A DNA stretch of 64,000 nucleotides from Bradyrhizobium sp. BTAi1 (GTDB lineage Bacteria > Pseudomonadota > Alphaproteobacteria > Rhizobiales > Xanthobacteraceae), in assembly GCF_000015165.1 (NCBI RefSeq), contig NC_009485.1:1962001-2026000 (forward strand). Direction: 5' to 3'. The notes below the pieces were generated by a model. It saw nothing but the letters and a program-made list of their open reading frames with translations, did not search any database and had not been told where the DNA came from. The first letter of the stretch is position 1. Each line of letters opens with the position of its first letter. The translations under genes and the position numbers were made by a program. Positions 18,253-27,288 of this stretch are shown here, piece after piece.

Positions 18253-19095
18253 ATGATGTCCGACGCCGTGAGCTTCGTCGCTTTCAGCCCGGATCACCTG
18301 GACGCCGCGACGCGGCTGTCGCGGCAGGCCGGCTGGCCGCATCGTCGCGAGGATTGGCAGATGGCGCTTGCGCTGAGCAAAGGTCGCGTGGCCGTCGCGG
18401 CTGACGCGCGCGTGATCGGCACCGCGCTGATGACGCCCTATGGCAGCGAGGCCGGCACCATCAACATGGTGATCGTCGACGAGGCCGAGCGCGGGCAGGG
18501 GCTCGGCCGGCAGCTGATGCGGGAGGTGCTGACGCTCGCGCGCGACCGGCGGCTGCAGCTCGTCGCGACCGCGGATGGCCTGCCGCTGTATGAGAAGCTC
18601 GGCTTCGCCAGAACCACCGAGATCGTGCAGCATCAGGGACAGCTCACGCAGGCTGTCACGCGGTCCGATGCCGTGCGGGCGGCCACGGCAGACGACATCA
18701 CCGCCATCACCGCCATCGACGCCGCGGCTTTTGGCGCAGAGCGCAGCGATCTGGTCGCCCATCTCGCATCGGTCGGCGAATTCGCGGTGCTTGAACGACA
18801 GGCGCAGGCAGCCGGCTTCGCAGCGCTGCGTCGCTTTGGTCGCGGCCTCGTGATCGGCCCGGTCGTCGCCTTCGATCTCGATGATGCCAAGGCGCTGGTC
18901 GGGCATTTTCTCGCCGGACGGGAGAACGAATTCATTCGTGTCGACACCGGGATCGAGACCGGCCTCGCGCCATGGCTGATGAGCCTTGGCCTCGCGCATG
19001 TCGGCGGCGGCATCGTCATGCACCGTCCTGCCGCGAACGACAGCACGCCCCAGCCTCCGACATCCTTTGCCTTGGCCAGTCAGGCGTTCGGCTGA
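18253..19095 (+). CDS. GNAT-family N-acetyltransferase (YitH-like), paralogue
   Basis: The 280-residue two-domain acetyltransferase has the acetyl-CoA loop ERGQGLGRQLMREVL in its first half and a second GNAT-like half ending TSFALASQAFG. It is clearly homologous to the protein encoded at 14080-14976 (shared RRFGRG-IGPVVA motif and QAFG terminus). ATG 18253 is chosen because GGAG lies 8 bases upstream; an in-frame ATG at 18238 overlaps that ribosome site. The aminotransferase gene begins 13 bases after it, so it is probably the first gene of an operon running to the ABC transporter. The substrate is unknown. Confidence 0.78.
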   Translation: MMSDAVSFVAFSPDHLDAATRLSRQAGWPHRREDWQMALALSKGRVAVAADARVIGTALMTPYGSEAGTINMVIVDEAERGQGLGRQLMREVLTLARDRRLQLVATADGLPLYEKLGFARTTEIVQHQGQLTQAVTRSDAVRAATADDITAITAIDAAAFGAERSDLVAHLASVGEFAVLERQAQAAGFAALRRFGRGLVIGPVVAFDLDDAKALVGHFLAGRENEFIRVDTGIETGLAPWLMSLGLAHVGGGIVMHRPAANDSTPQPPTSFALASQAFG

Positions 19096-19108
19096 ACCGG
19101 AGATCGTC

Positions 19109-20485
19109 ATGCTCAGCAACTCGCTCATCGAACTCGACCGCGCCCATCTGGTGCATCCGGTTGCGTCCTATCGCGGCCACGAGGCCTCCGGCGCGCGCGT
19201 CCTGACATCGGCCAAGGGCGCCGTCGTCACCGATGCCTCCGGCCATCAGCTGGTCGACGGCTTCGCAGGCCTGTGGTGCGTCAATGCCGGCTATGGTCAC
19301 GAGAGCATCGTCGAGGCGGCCGCCAAGCAGATGCGCGAGCTGCCTTACGCCACCGGCTATTTCAGCCTCGCCTCGGAGCCTGCCATCCGCCTCGCGGCGG
19401 CGCTGGCCGAGCGTGCGCCCGGCGATCTCAACCACGTCTACTTCACGCTCGGCGGCTCGGATGCCGTCGACAGCACGGTGCGCTTCATCCACAATTACTG
19501 GCACGTGAAGGGCCAGCCGCAGCGCGACCAGTTCATCACCCTGCAGCAGGGCTATCACGGCTCCTCGACGGTCGGCGCGGGACTGACGGCGCTGCCCGCA
19601 TTCCACGCCAATTTCGGCGTGCCGCTCAATTGGCAGCACAAGATTCCCTCGCACTACCCGTATCGCAATCCGGTCGGCCGCAATGCCGATGCGATCATTG
19701 CGGCTTCGCTCGCCGCGCTCGACGCCAAGATCGCCGAACTCGGCGGGCCTGAGCGGGTGGCGGCGTTCTATGCTGAGCCGATCCAGGGCTCCGGCGGCGT
19801 GCTGGTGCCGCCCGACGGCTGGATGAAGGCGATCCGCGCGCGCTGCCGGCAGCACGGCATCCTGTTCGTCGCCGACGAGGTGATCACCGGCTTCGGCCGT
19901 ACCGGACCCTTGTTCGCCTGCACCGATGACGAGGTCGTCCCGGACCTCATGACCGTGGCCAAGGGCCTGACCTCCGGCTACGTCCCGATGGGCGCGGTGC
20001 TGATGTCCGATCATGTCTATGGCGTGATCGCCGATGGGGCAGGGGCGGCGGCCGTGGGGCACGGCTATACCTATTCGGCCCATCCGGTGAGTGCGGCCGT
20101 CGGCCTTGCCGTGCTCGATCTGTATGAGAGCGGCCTGTTGGAGAATGGCCGGCGTGCCGGTGCGCGGCTGATGGCGGGCCTGCGCGCGATGCAGGATCAT
20201 CCGCTGGTCGGCGAGGTCCGCGGCCGCGGCCTCCTGGCCGCGATCGAACTTGTGGTCGACAAGGAGAAGAAGACGCCCTTGCCGGCCAGCGCCGAGCCGT
20301 CGCGCCGAATCTTCGATCGCGCCTGGGCCAATGGGCTCGTCATTCGCGCGTTTCCGACCGGGGTGCTCGGCTACGCGCCGCCGCTGTGCTGCAGCGAGTC
20401 CGATATCGATGCCATCATCGCGCGGACCGCGCGAACGCTCGACCAGACCCTGGCCGACCCGGACGTCCGCCAAGCCATGCCATGA
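19109..20485 (+). CDS. Class III PLP-dependent aminotransferase
   Basis: The 458-residue aminotransferase belongs to the omega-amino-acid:pyruvate / diamine group. The PLP Lys is Lys285 in VAKGLTSGYVPMGAV, the ring-binding Asp is in FVADEVITGFGRTG, and the phosphate-binding region is GGSDAVDSTVR. Full length for the family is about 450. CCGGAGA precedes the ATG. It follows the GNAT gene directly and precedes a HAD hydrolase and a dipeptide-type importer, so it probably deaminates the imported amino compound. A second class III enzyme with little adjacent context in common is at 28737-30116. Donor specificity cannot be read from sequence alone. Confidence 0.87.
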   Translation: MLSNSLIELDRAHLVHPVASYRGHEASGARVLTSAKGAVVTDASGHQLVDGFAGLWCVNAGYGHESIVEAAAKQMRELPYATGYFSLASEPAIRLAAALAERAPGDLNHVYFTLGGSDAVDSTVRFIHNYWHVKGQPQRDQFITLQQGYHGSSTVGAGLTALPAFHANFGVPLNWQHKIPSHYPYRNPVGRNADAIIAASLAALDAKIAELGGPERVAAFYAEPIQGSGGVLVPPDGWMKAIRARCRQHGILFVADEVITGFGRTGPLFACTDDEVVPDLMTVAKGLTSGYVPMGAVLMSDHVYGVIADGAGAAAVGHGYTYSAHPVSAAVGLAVLDLYESGLLENGRRAGARLMAGLRAMQDHPLVGEVRGRGLLAAIELVVDKEKKTPLPASAEPSRRIFDRAWANGLVIRAFPTGVLGYAPPLCCSESDIDAIIARTARTLDQTLADPDVRQAMP

Positions 20486-20642
20486 AACCGGGCACCGGCA
20501 GACCGCGGCCTGTGCAGCAGCGCCGATATGTCGGCGCCCGCTCCTATTCGCAATTTTGTGCCGTGGGGTCCCCGCAATTCGGAAGTTTTCGCCGGAACCC
20601 AGCCTCACACTGGGACCGCCACAAAGAACACCGCACACCAGG

Positions 20643-21362
20643 ATGAGCACGATGGATCTCGCCCAATTCAGGTATCTGACCTTCGATGTGGTCGGCACGC
20701 TGATCGACTTCGAAGGCGGGATCGTCACCAGCCTCGGCGACATCGCGGCGGAATCCAGCAAGGTCATCGATGGTGAGCAGGCGCTCAGCCTGTACCGCGC
20801 TGCACGCTACGCCGCCGACGCGGATCGTTTCCCGGATGATCTCGTGCGCGTCTATGACGTCATTGCACCGCAACTCGGTCTGCCCAGACAGACCACGCTC
20901 GGCGAGCGCTTCCGCGATTCGGCCGCGCGCTGGAAGGCGTTTCCCGACAGCGCCGCGGCCATGGCCCGCCTCGCCAGTCGCTACAAGCTCATCGCAATGA
21001 CCAATGCGCGGCGTTGGGCGCTGGATCATTTCGAGCGCGAGCTGGGTTCGCCGTTCTACGCGACCTTTACGGTCGACGACACCGGGACGGAGAAGCCGGA
21101 TCCCTGCTTCTTCACCCAGGTATTCGACTTCGTCGCACGCGACGGCGGCACCACCTCGCAGATCCTGCATGTCGCGCAGAGCCAGTATCACGACATCGGC
21201 ATCTCCCGGCAGCTCGGCATCACCAATTGCTGGATCGAGCGGCGTCACGACAAGCAGGGCTATGGCGGCACCATCGCGCCCGCGTCCTTCACGAAGCCGG
21301 ATTTTCATTTCCATTCGATGGCCGAACTGGCCGACGCGGTGGACCACGTGCCTGCGACATAA
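20643..21362 (+). CDS. HAD-superfamily hydrolase, haloacid-dehalogenase-like
   Basis: This 239-residue HAD-fold protein has motif I FDVVGTLIDF (nucleophile Asp15), motif II AMTNARRWA, a motif III Lys in DTGTEKPDPCFF and the following VAQSQYHDIG region. The second acidic residue of motif I is replaced by Val-Gly-Thr, as in the haloacid-dehalogenase branch. The start is ambiguous: ATG 20643 or ATG 20652, for which AGGATGAG would be the ribosome site. It lies between the aminotransferase and the dipeptide-type importer and is the second HAD protein of this region. It probably shares an amino-acid-derived pathway with them. Confidence 0.8.
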   Translation: MSTMDLAQFRYLTFDVVGTLIDFEGGIVTSLGDIAAESSKVIDGEQALSLYRAARYAADADRFPDDLVRVYDVIAPQLGLPRQTTLGERFRDSAARWKAFPDSAAAMARLASRYKLIAMTNARRWALDHFERELGSPFYATFTVDDTGTEKPDPCFFTQVFDFVARDGGTTSQILHVAQSQYHDIGISRQLGITNCWIERRHDKQGYGGTIAPASFTKPDFHFHSMAELADAVDHVPAT

Positions 21363-21413
21363 CGAACTGCTGACGATTTCATTCTGCCGGATCGCAAACA
21401 GGGGACGGATGAC

Positions 21414-23021
21414 ATGAGCAACGGGATCACCAACTGGACTTCGCGTGACGATGTGCTGGTCGAGGCGGCGATCCGGCGCGGCGCGTCGCGCCGGGATCTC
21501 CTGAAGATGATGTTAGCCAACGGTGTCGCGCTCGCTGCAGGCAGCACCATCCTCGGCCGCGCCGAGCGCGCTGACGCGGCAACGCCGAAGAAGGGCGGAT
21601 CAATCAAGGCGGCGGGATGGTCGACCTCGACCGCCGACACGCTCGATCCGGCCAAGGCGTCGTTCTCGACCGACTATGTCCGCTGCTGCTCGTTCTACAA
21701 CCGGCTGACGACACTCGACAAGAACGGCGCGGCGCAGATGGAGCTCGCTGAAGCCGTGGAGTCGACGGATGCGCAGACCTGGACGGTCAAGCTCAAGAAG
21801 GGCGTCACCTTCCACGACGGCAAGCCGTTGACGGCTGACGACGTCGTGTTCTCGCTGAAGCGGCATCTCGACAAGGCGACCGGCTCCAAGGTGGCCAAGA
21901 TCGCGGCGCAGATGACCGGCTTCAAGGCGGTCGACAAGACCACCGTCGAGATCACCCTGGCGAGTCCGAACGCTGACCTGCCGATGATCCTCGCGCTGCA
22001 TCACTTCATGATCGTGGCCGACGGCACCACCGACTTCTCCAAGGCGAACGGTACCGGCGCCTTCGTCCGCGAGGCTTTCGAGCCGGGCGTGCGCTCGATC
22101 GGCGTGCGCAACAAGAACTATTTCAAGGACGGTCCCTATCTCGACCAGATCGAGTTCATCGCGATCACGGAAGAGAATGCGCGCGTCAACGCGCTGCTCT
22201 CCGGCGATATTCAGCTCGCGGCCAGCATCAATCCGCGCTCGCTCCGCCTGATCGAGGGCAAGGAGGGGATCGCGCTGTCGAAATCGACGACCGGCAACTA
22301 CACCGATCTCAACATGCGGCTCGATATGGCCCCGGGCAACAAGAAAGATTTCATCGATGGCATGAAGCACATCGTCAACCGCGAGCAGATCGTCAAATCG
22401 GTCCTGCGCGGCTTCGGGGTCGTCGGCAACGACCAGCCGGTCTCGCCGGCCAACTTCTTCCACAATCCCGACCTCAAGCCGAAGCCGTTCGATCCGGACA
22501 AGGCGAAATTCCTGTTCCAGAAGGCCGGCGTGCTCGGTACGCCGATCCCGGTGGTCGCATCGGAAGCTGCGAACTCCGCGATCGAGATGGCGATGGTGAT
22601 CCAGGCCTCGGCCGCGGCGGTCGGACTGACGCTCGACGTGCAGCGCGTTCCGTCGGACGGCTATTGGGACAATTACTGGCTGAAGGCGCCGGTCCATTTC
22701 GGCAACATCAATCCGCGGCCGACGCCGGACATCCTGTTTTCGCTGCTCTACGCCTCCGAGGCGCCTTGGAACGAGAGCCGCTACAAGTCCGAGACGTTCG
22801 ACAAGATGATGCTCGAGGCGCGCGGGATGCTCGACCAGGCCAAGCGCAAGCAGATGTATGCCGAGATGCAGGTCAAGATCGCGGAGGAGGCGGGCACCAT
22901 CATTCCGGCCTATATCTCCAATATTGATGCCACCTCGTCCAAGCTGAAGGGCTTGGAGCCGAGCCCGCTCGGCGGCATGATGGGATATGCCTTTGCTGAA
23001 TATGTCTGGCTCGATTCGTGA
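21414..23021 (+). CDS. ABC transporter substrate-binding protein, family 5 (peptide/opine type)
   Basis: The 535-residue exported receptor has a twin-arginine-like motif (SRRDLLKMM from residue 25) ahead of a hydrophobic stretch and Ala-rich cleavage region near 50, so Tat export is likely. The mature protein shows SBP_bac_5 features: DTLDPAKASF, WTVKLKKGVTFHDGKPLTAD (the usual block following the first lobe) and a long C-terminal lobe. It precedes two DppB/DppC-type permeases and a fused ATPase. The ligand may be a dipeptide, an opine or a modified amino acid; the surrounding aminotransferase, acetyltransferase and oxidase genes favour a small amino compound. Confidence 0.88.
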   Translation: MSNGITNWTSRDDVLVEAAIRRGASRRDLLKMMLANGVALAAGSTILGRAERADAATPKKGGSIKAAGWSTSTADTLDPAKASFSTDYVRCCSFYNRLTTLDKNGAAQMELAEAVESTDAQTWTVKLKKGVTFHDGKPLTADDVVFSLKRHLDKATGSKVAKIAAQMTGFKAVDKTTVEITLASPNADLPMILALHHFMIVADGTTDFSKANGTGAFVREAFEPGVRSIGVRNKNYFKDGPYLDQIEFIAITEENARVNALLSGDIQLAASINPRSLRLIEGKEGIALSKSTTGNYTDLNMRLDMAPGNKKDFIDGMKHIVNREQIVKSVLRGFGVVGNDQPVSPANFFHNPDLKPKPFDPDKAKFLFQKAGVLGTPIPVVASEAANSAIEMAMVIQASAAAVGLTLDVQRVPSDGYWDNYWLKAPVHFGNINPRPTPDILFSLLYASEAPWNESRYKSETFDKMMLEARGMLDQAKRKQMYAEMQVKIAEEAGTIIPAYISNIDATSSKLKGLEPSPLGGMMGYAFAEYVWLDS

Positions 23022-23035
23022 ATGTCAGAGACGCT

Positions 23036-23061
23036 GGCCGCCGGCGTTGAGGCCGGTGTCC
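23036..23061 (+). other. Stable mRNA hairpin after the binding-protein gene
   Basis: CGCCGGC and GCCGGTG pair around the loop GTTGAG (7 bp with one G-T), extended by two more pairs beyond a mismatch. It lies in the 81-base gap between the binding protein and first permease, the same position as hairpins in the other two transporter operons of this window. No T-run follows. A role in mRNA stability or partial attenuation is inferred. Confidence 0.5.
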
Positions 23062-23102
23062 AACTGACCAACATCCTCTGATCAGGCTCACGGACGCCCA
23101 GT

Positions 23103-24053
23103 GTGAAACATCGGATCGTCTCCCTCGTCCTTGCCCGGCTGGCCATCGCGCTGGTCACCGCGATCATTGTTTCATTCGCCGTGTTCTTCGCCACCGCGAT
23201 GCTGCCGGGCGACACCGCGACCATCCTGCTCGGCCAGGCCGCGACCCCGGAGGCCGTCGAAGGCCTGCGCAAGGCGATGCACCTCGACGATCCCGCGATC
23301 TTCCGCTTCCTGCGCTGGCTCGCCGGCGTGGTGCATGGTGACCTCGGCGTCTCCTATGCCAACAACATGCCGGTCGCCAAGCTGATATCAGGACGGCTCG
23401 TCAACACCCTCAAGCTCGCCGGCCTCACAGCGGTCATCTCGGTGCCGCTGGCGCTGACGCTCGGCATCACCGCGGCGATGCTGCGCAACACGCTGTATGA
23501 CCGCTGCCTCACCATCGCGATCATCGGCGTGGTTTCTGTTCCGGAGTTCATGATCGCGACGCTCGCCGTGCTGCTGTTTGCGGTCTATCTCAACTGGCTG
23601 CCGGCGGTGTCCTTCACCAGCGAGATCCGCACCGTCTATGATTTCGCGCGCGCTTACGCGATGCCGGTCGTCACGCTCACCGTCGTGATCTCGGCGCAGA
23701 TGATCCGGATGAGCCGGGCGGCCGTGGTCGAGACGCTGAACACGCCCTATGTCGAGATGGCGCTGCTGAAGGGCGCCTCGCGCGGCCGGCTCGTCTTTCA
23801 CCACGCGCTCCCCAATGCGCTCGGTCCGATCGTGAATGCGGTGGCGCTGTCATTGTCCTATCTCCTTGGTGGCGTCATCATCGTCGAGACCGTCTTCAAC
23901 TATCCTGGCATCGCCAAGCTGATGGTCGACGCGGTGTCGACCCGCGATCTGCCGCTGATCCAGAGCTGCGCCATCATCTTCTGCTTCGGCTATCTGTTCC
24001 TGACGACCACGGCCGACATCATCGCCATCCTCTCCAATCCGAGGCTGCGATGA
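23103..24053 (+). CDS. ABC transporter permease, DppB type
   Basis: The 316-residue permease starts with GTG at 23103. The first membrane span is at about 10-32, followed by a periplasmic loop containing GDTATILLGQAATPEAVEGL, typical of DppB/OppB. The cytoplasmic EAA-like loop appears as TLNTPYVEMALLKGASRGRL and the family block HHALPNALGPIVNAV follows. It overlaps the second permease by 4 bases (ATGA), indicating coupled translation. It should form the heteromeric channel of the peptide-type importer. Confidence 0.88.
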   Translation: MKHRIVSLVLARLAIALVTAIIVSFAVFFATAMLPGDTATILLGQAATPEAVEGLRKAMHLDDPAIFRFLRWLAGVVHGDLGVSYANNMPVAKLISGRLVNTLKLAGLTAVISVPLALTLGITAAMLRNTLYDRCLTIAIIGVVSVPEFMIATLAVLLFAVYLNWLPAVSFTSEIRTVYDFARAYAMPVVTLTVVISAQMIRMSRAAVVETLNTPYVEMALLKGASRGRLVFHHALPNALGPIVNAVALSLSYLLGGVIIVETVFNYPGIAKLMVDAVSTRDLPLIQSCAIIFCFGYLFLTTTADIIAILSNPRLR

Positions 24054-24904
24054 CCAGCGTCGCGAAATCCGCTCCGCGCCATCAGCGATTTGGCTACCGC
24101 ATCAATGCTGTCGGCGTGGCGGGGGCGCTGGTCGTGGGATTCTGGATCGTGGTGGCGCTCGCCGCGCCCGCGATCGTTCCGCATCCGATCGGCGACATCG
24201 TCGACACCGACTATTTCGGCCCGATCAGCCGCGAACTCTGGCTCGGCTCCGACTATCTCGGCCGTGACATGACCTCGCGCATCCTGATGGGCGCCAGATA
24301 TACGCTCGGCATTTCGATTGCCTCCGTCATCATCGCCGGCGTGTCGGGGGTCATGCTCGGCATGATTGCGGCGATCACCGGCGGCGTCGTCGATATGGTG
24401 CTGAGCCGGTTTCTCGATGCGCTGAACTCGATCCCGAGCAAGCTGTTCAGCCTCGTCGTTGTCGCTGCGGTGGGATCGTCGATTCCCGTTCTCATCGTGA
24501 CGATGGCGGTGATCTACATCCCCGGGGCCTTCCGCTTCGCCCGCGCGCTCGCCGTCAATATCAACACCATGGATTTCGTCGTGGTGGCCCGCATCCGCGG
24601 CGAGAGCCTGTTCTATCTGATCCGTGCGGAGATCCTGCCCAACATCATCGGTCCCGTGCTGGTCGATCTCGGCTTGCGCTTCGTCTTCATCGTGCTGCTG
24701 CTGTCGGGGCTGTCCTTCCTCGGCCTCGGCGTCAAGCCGCCCTACGCCGATTGGGGCGCGCTGGTGCGCGAGAACATCGGCGGTTTGCCCTATGCCGCGC
24801 CGGCCGTGATTGTCCCGTCGCTGGCGATTGCCAGCCTGACCATCGCGGTCAACCTCCTGATCGACAATCTGCCGACCAAGATCCGCGACCGGGAGAACTC
24901 CTAG
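24050..24904 (+). CDS. ABC transporter permease, DppC type
   Basis: This 284-residue permease has an N-terminal span at about 20-42, the LGSDYLGRDMTSRILMGAR block characteristic of DppC/OppC, and a docking loop around VVVARIRGESLFYLIRAEIL. It ends one base before the ATG of the ATPase gene (TAG then ATG), so translation is probably coupled. It completes the membrane part of the importer. Confidence 0.88.
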   Translation: MTSVAKSAPRHQRFGYRINAVGVAGALVVGFWIVVALAAPAIVPHPIGDIVDTDYFGPISRELWLGSDYLGRDMTSRILMGARYTLGISIASVIIAGVSGVMLGMIAAITGGVVDMVLSRFLDALNSIPSKLFSLVVVAAVGSSIPVLIVTMAVIYIPGAFRFARALAVNINTMDFVVVARIRGESLFYLIRAEILPNIIGPVLVDLGLRFVFIVLLLSGLSFLGLGVKPPYADWGALVRENIGGLPYAAPAVIVPSLAIASLTIAVNLLIDNLPTKIRDRENS

Positions 24905-26563
24905 ATGACGAGCCTCGTTGAGATCCGCGAGCTTCGCGTCGAGGCGACCACCGATTCCGGCCGCACCATCGCGATCATCAAGGGCGTCGATCTCGACATC
25001 GCCGAGGGCGAGATCGTCGCGCTGATCGGCGAGAGTGGCTCCGGCAAGACGACCATTGCCATGACCCTGATGGGCTATGCGCGCGCGGGCTGCAGGATCG
25101 TCGGCGGCACGGTCGCGGTCGACGGCGTCGACATGGTGGCGCTGTCCGAAAAGGACCGGGCCGCGGTACGGGGCGCGAAGATCGCGTATGTGCCGCAGAG
25201 CGCGGCCGCGGCGTTCAATCCGGCGATCCGGATCATGGACCAGGTCATCGAGGTCGTGCGCATCCACGGCGTGATGCCGCTGGAGGAGGCGCGCGCCAAG
25301 GCGGTGGCGCTGTTCCGCGCGCTGTCGCTGCCCAATCCCGAGATGATCGGCGATCGCTATCCGCATCAGGTGTCCGGCGGCCAGCTGCAGCGGCTGGCGG
25401 CGGCCATGGCTTTGATCGCGAATCCCAAACTGCTGATCTTCGACGAGCCGACCACGGCGCTCGATGTGACGACGCAGGTCGAGGTACTCAGAGCTTTCAA
25501 ATCGGTGATTTCGGCGCACCGCATCGCCGGCATCTATGTCTCGCATGATCTCGCGGTTGTCGCCCAGATCGCCGACCGTATCGTCGTGCTGCGGAACGGC
25601 GAGGTGCAGGAATCCGGAGCGACCCGCGATATTCTCGCGCGCGCGCAGCACCCCTATACGCAGCAACTGCTCGCCGCCGTGACGCCGCACCACGCGCCGC
25701 GGCCTGCAGTGAGCGGTCCCACCGCGGCCGAGGCGCTGCTTGAGGTTCATGAGGTGTCGGTCGGCTATGGTCCGCTGCGCTCGGACGGCCAGCCTGCGAT
25801 CGTGGCGGTCGAGAACGTCAGCCTGCGCGTCGCGCGCGGGCGCAATCTCGGCATCATCGGCGAATCCGGCTGCGGCAAGTCGACGCTCGCCCGTGCCATC
25901 GCCGGCATCCTGCCGCCTTTCGCCGGCGGCGTCGTGTTCGACGGCCGCGAACTCGGACGCAGCGCGCGTAGCCGCAGCGCGGACCAGCTGCGCCAATTGC
26001 AGATCGTGTTCCAGCATGCCGATACGGCGCTCAATCCGGCGCAGACCGTCGAGGACATTCTCGGCCGCCCGCTGACCTTTTATCACGGCATGGCGCGCAA
26101 GCCGCGCAGCGCGCGGATCGACCAGCTGCTCGATATGGTGAAGCTGCCGCGGAGCTTGCGGCTGCGGCGTCCGGCCGAGCTCTCGGGCGGCCAGAAGCAG
26201 CGGGTCAACTTCGCCCGCGCGCTGGCGGCTGATCCGAAGCTGATCGTCTGCGACGAGATCACCTCGGCGCTCGACACCGTCGTCGCCGCCGCGATCATCG
26301 ATCTGCTGAAAGAGCTGCAGCGCGAGCTCGATCTCGCTTATGTCTTCATCAGCCACGACCTGTCGGTGGTCGAGGCGATCTGCGACGACATCGTCGTGAT
26401 GTATCGCGGCCGCAAGATCGAGCAGATCACGCCCGAGGCCATGGCGCGGCCGGAGCATCCCTATACGCAGCTTCTGCTGTCGTCGGTGCCGAAGCTCGAT
26501 CCGACATGGCTCGACAATCTGCGCCAGGATCCCGAACAGGTCCGCGCCTACTGCCAGCGCTGA
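24905..26563 (+). CDS. Fused duplicated ABC ATPase (DppD-DppF / GsiA-like)
   Basis: A single 552-residue polypeptide contains two complete ATPase domains. The first has Walker A GESGSGKT at 42-49 and the signature VSGGQ; the second has Walker A GESGCGKS near 319 and the signature LSGGQKQR. Each half ends with the oligopeptide-importer C-terminal block (HPYTQQLLAAV and HPYTQLLLSSV). Most dipeptide importers use two separate ATPases; fusion is known for GsiA-like systems. It is the last gene of the operon and ends 8 bases before the convergent Lrp-type regulator. Confidence 0.9.
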   Translation: MTSLVEIRELRVEATTDSGRTIAIIKGVDLDIAEGEIVALIGESGSGKTTIAMTLMGYARAGCRIVGGTVAVDGVDMVALSEKDRAAVRGAKIAYVPQSAAAAFNPAIRIMDQVIEVVRIHGVMPLEEARAKAVALFRALSLPNPEMIGDRYPHQVSGGQLQRLAAAMALIANPKLLIFDEPTTALDVTTQVEVLRAFKSVISAHRIAGIYVSHDLAVVAQIADRIVVLRNGEVQESGATRDILARAQHPYTQQLLAAVTPHHAPRPAVSGPTAAEALLEVHEVSVGYGPLRSDGQPAIVAVENVSLRVARGRNLGIIGESGCGKSTLARAIAGILPPFAGGVVFDGRELGRSARSRSADQLRQLQIVFQHADTALNPAQTVEDILGRPLTFYHGMARKPRSARIDQLLDMVKLPRSLRLRRPAELSGGQKQRVNFARALAADPKLIVCDEITSALDTVVAAAIIDLLKELQRELDLAYVFISHDLSVVEAICDDIVVMYRGRKIEQITPEAMARPEHPYTQLLLSSVPKLDPTWLDNLRQDPEQVRAYCQR

Positions 26564-26571
26564 CCGCGCAC

Positions 26572-27048
26572 CTACATCTGGAACAGGCTGGTCAGCGGCA
26601 GATAGGGCTTGACGATCGGCGACTTCAGCACGACGAAGCTGAAATATTTCTCGATGCCGATGTCCATGTCGGTCAGCCGCTCCATGATGGTCTGATACTC
26701 GCCGATCCCCGCCGTGACGAACTTCATCATGTAGTCGTAGCCGCCAGAGACGAGATGACACTCGATCACCTGGTCGATCTTCTCCACCGCGGCGAGAAAG
26801 CGCGCGAAGTCGATCTGGCGATGGTTCTTCAGGGTCACTTCGGTGAACACGGTCAGCGTCTGGCCGAGCTTGGAGACGCAGATCTGCGCCGAATAGCCTT
26901 CGATATAGCCCTCGGCCTGCAGCTTCTTCACCCGCATCAGGCAGGGGCTCGGCGACAGGTTGACCAGCTCGGCCAGCTCGACATTGGTGACGCGGCCGTT
27001 CTTCTGCAGTTCGTGCAGGATCTTGATGTCGATGCGATCGAGCTTCAT
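26572..27048 (-). CDS. Lrp/AsnC-family transcriptional regulator
   Basis: The 158-residue regulator has an N-terminal helix-turn-helix (LDRIDIKILHELQKNGR, then ELAELVNLSPSPCLMRVKKL) and a C-terminal RAM/ligand-binding domain (VIECHLVSGGYDYMMKFVT). The frame is open far upstream, but ATG 27048 gives the normal N-terminus. Regulators of this family sense amino acids and often control adjacent uptake and degradation genes. It is convergent with the peptide-type importer and divergent, across 240 bases, from the DAO oxidase at 27289, which is its most likely direct target. Confidence 0.88.
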   Translation of the reverse strand: MKLDRIDIKILHELQKNGRVTNVELAELVNLSPSPCLMRVKKLQAEGYIEGYSAQICVSKLGQTLTVFTEVTLKNHRQIDFARFLAAVEKIDQVIECHLVSGGYDYMMKFVTAGIGEYQTIMERLTDMDIGIEKYFSFVVLKSPIVKPYLPLTSLFQM

Positions 27049-27288
27049 GAGGCCGGGATCCCGTGTGACGACGCGTGCGGACCCATTACAGCAGAAAATG
27101 CTGCCATGGAGCCATCGGAATGTCCGTGAAGCAAGAATGGGGCCGCAATCATTCAAATTATGCAATGCAAAACAATGCACCGGCGGGGCGGTTGTCAGCA
27201 GAATCAAATGCCGTCCGGCTGCCCAATCCAGCGCCCGCCGTGCCGGATACCGCTCTAACCTGTCACAGCCGAGAGCCGGAGACCCTGC

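Noticed and set aside
19016..20767. 583-codon minus-strand open frame across the aminotransferase gene
   Set aside because: It mirrors the coding strand of a clear class III aminotransferase and its product has no domain features.
23022..23081. 19-codon frame between the binding-protein stop and first permease
   Set aside because: Starts right at the stop codon, lacks its own ribosome site and overlaps a hairpin; a structural role of the RNA is simpler.
23990..26761. 923-codon minus-strand open frame across the peptide-type ABC genes
   Set aside because: Very long antisense frames are common opposite high-GC genes; the His/Asp/Arg-rich product has no known fold and the plus-strand ABC genes are certain.
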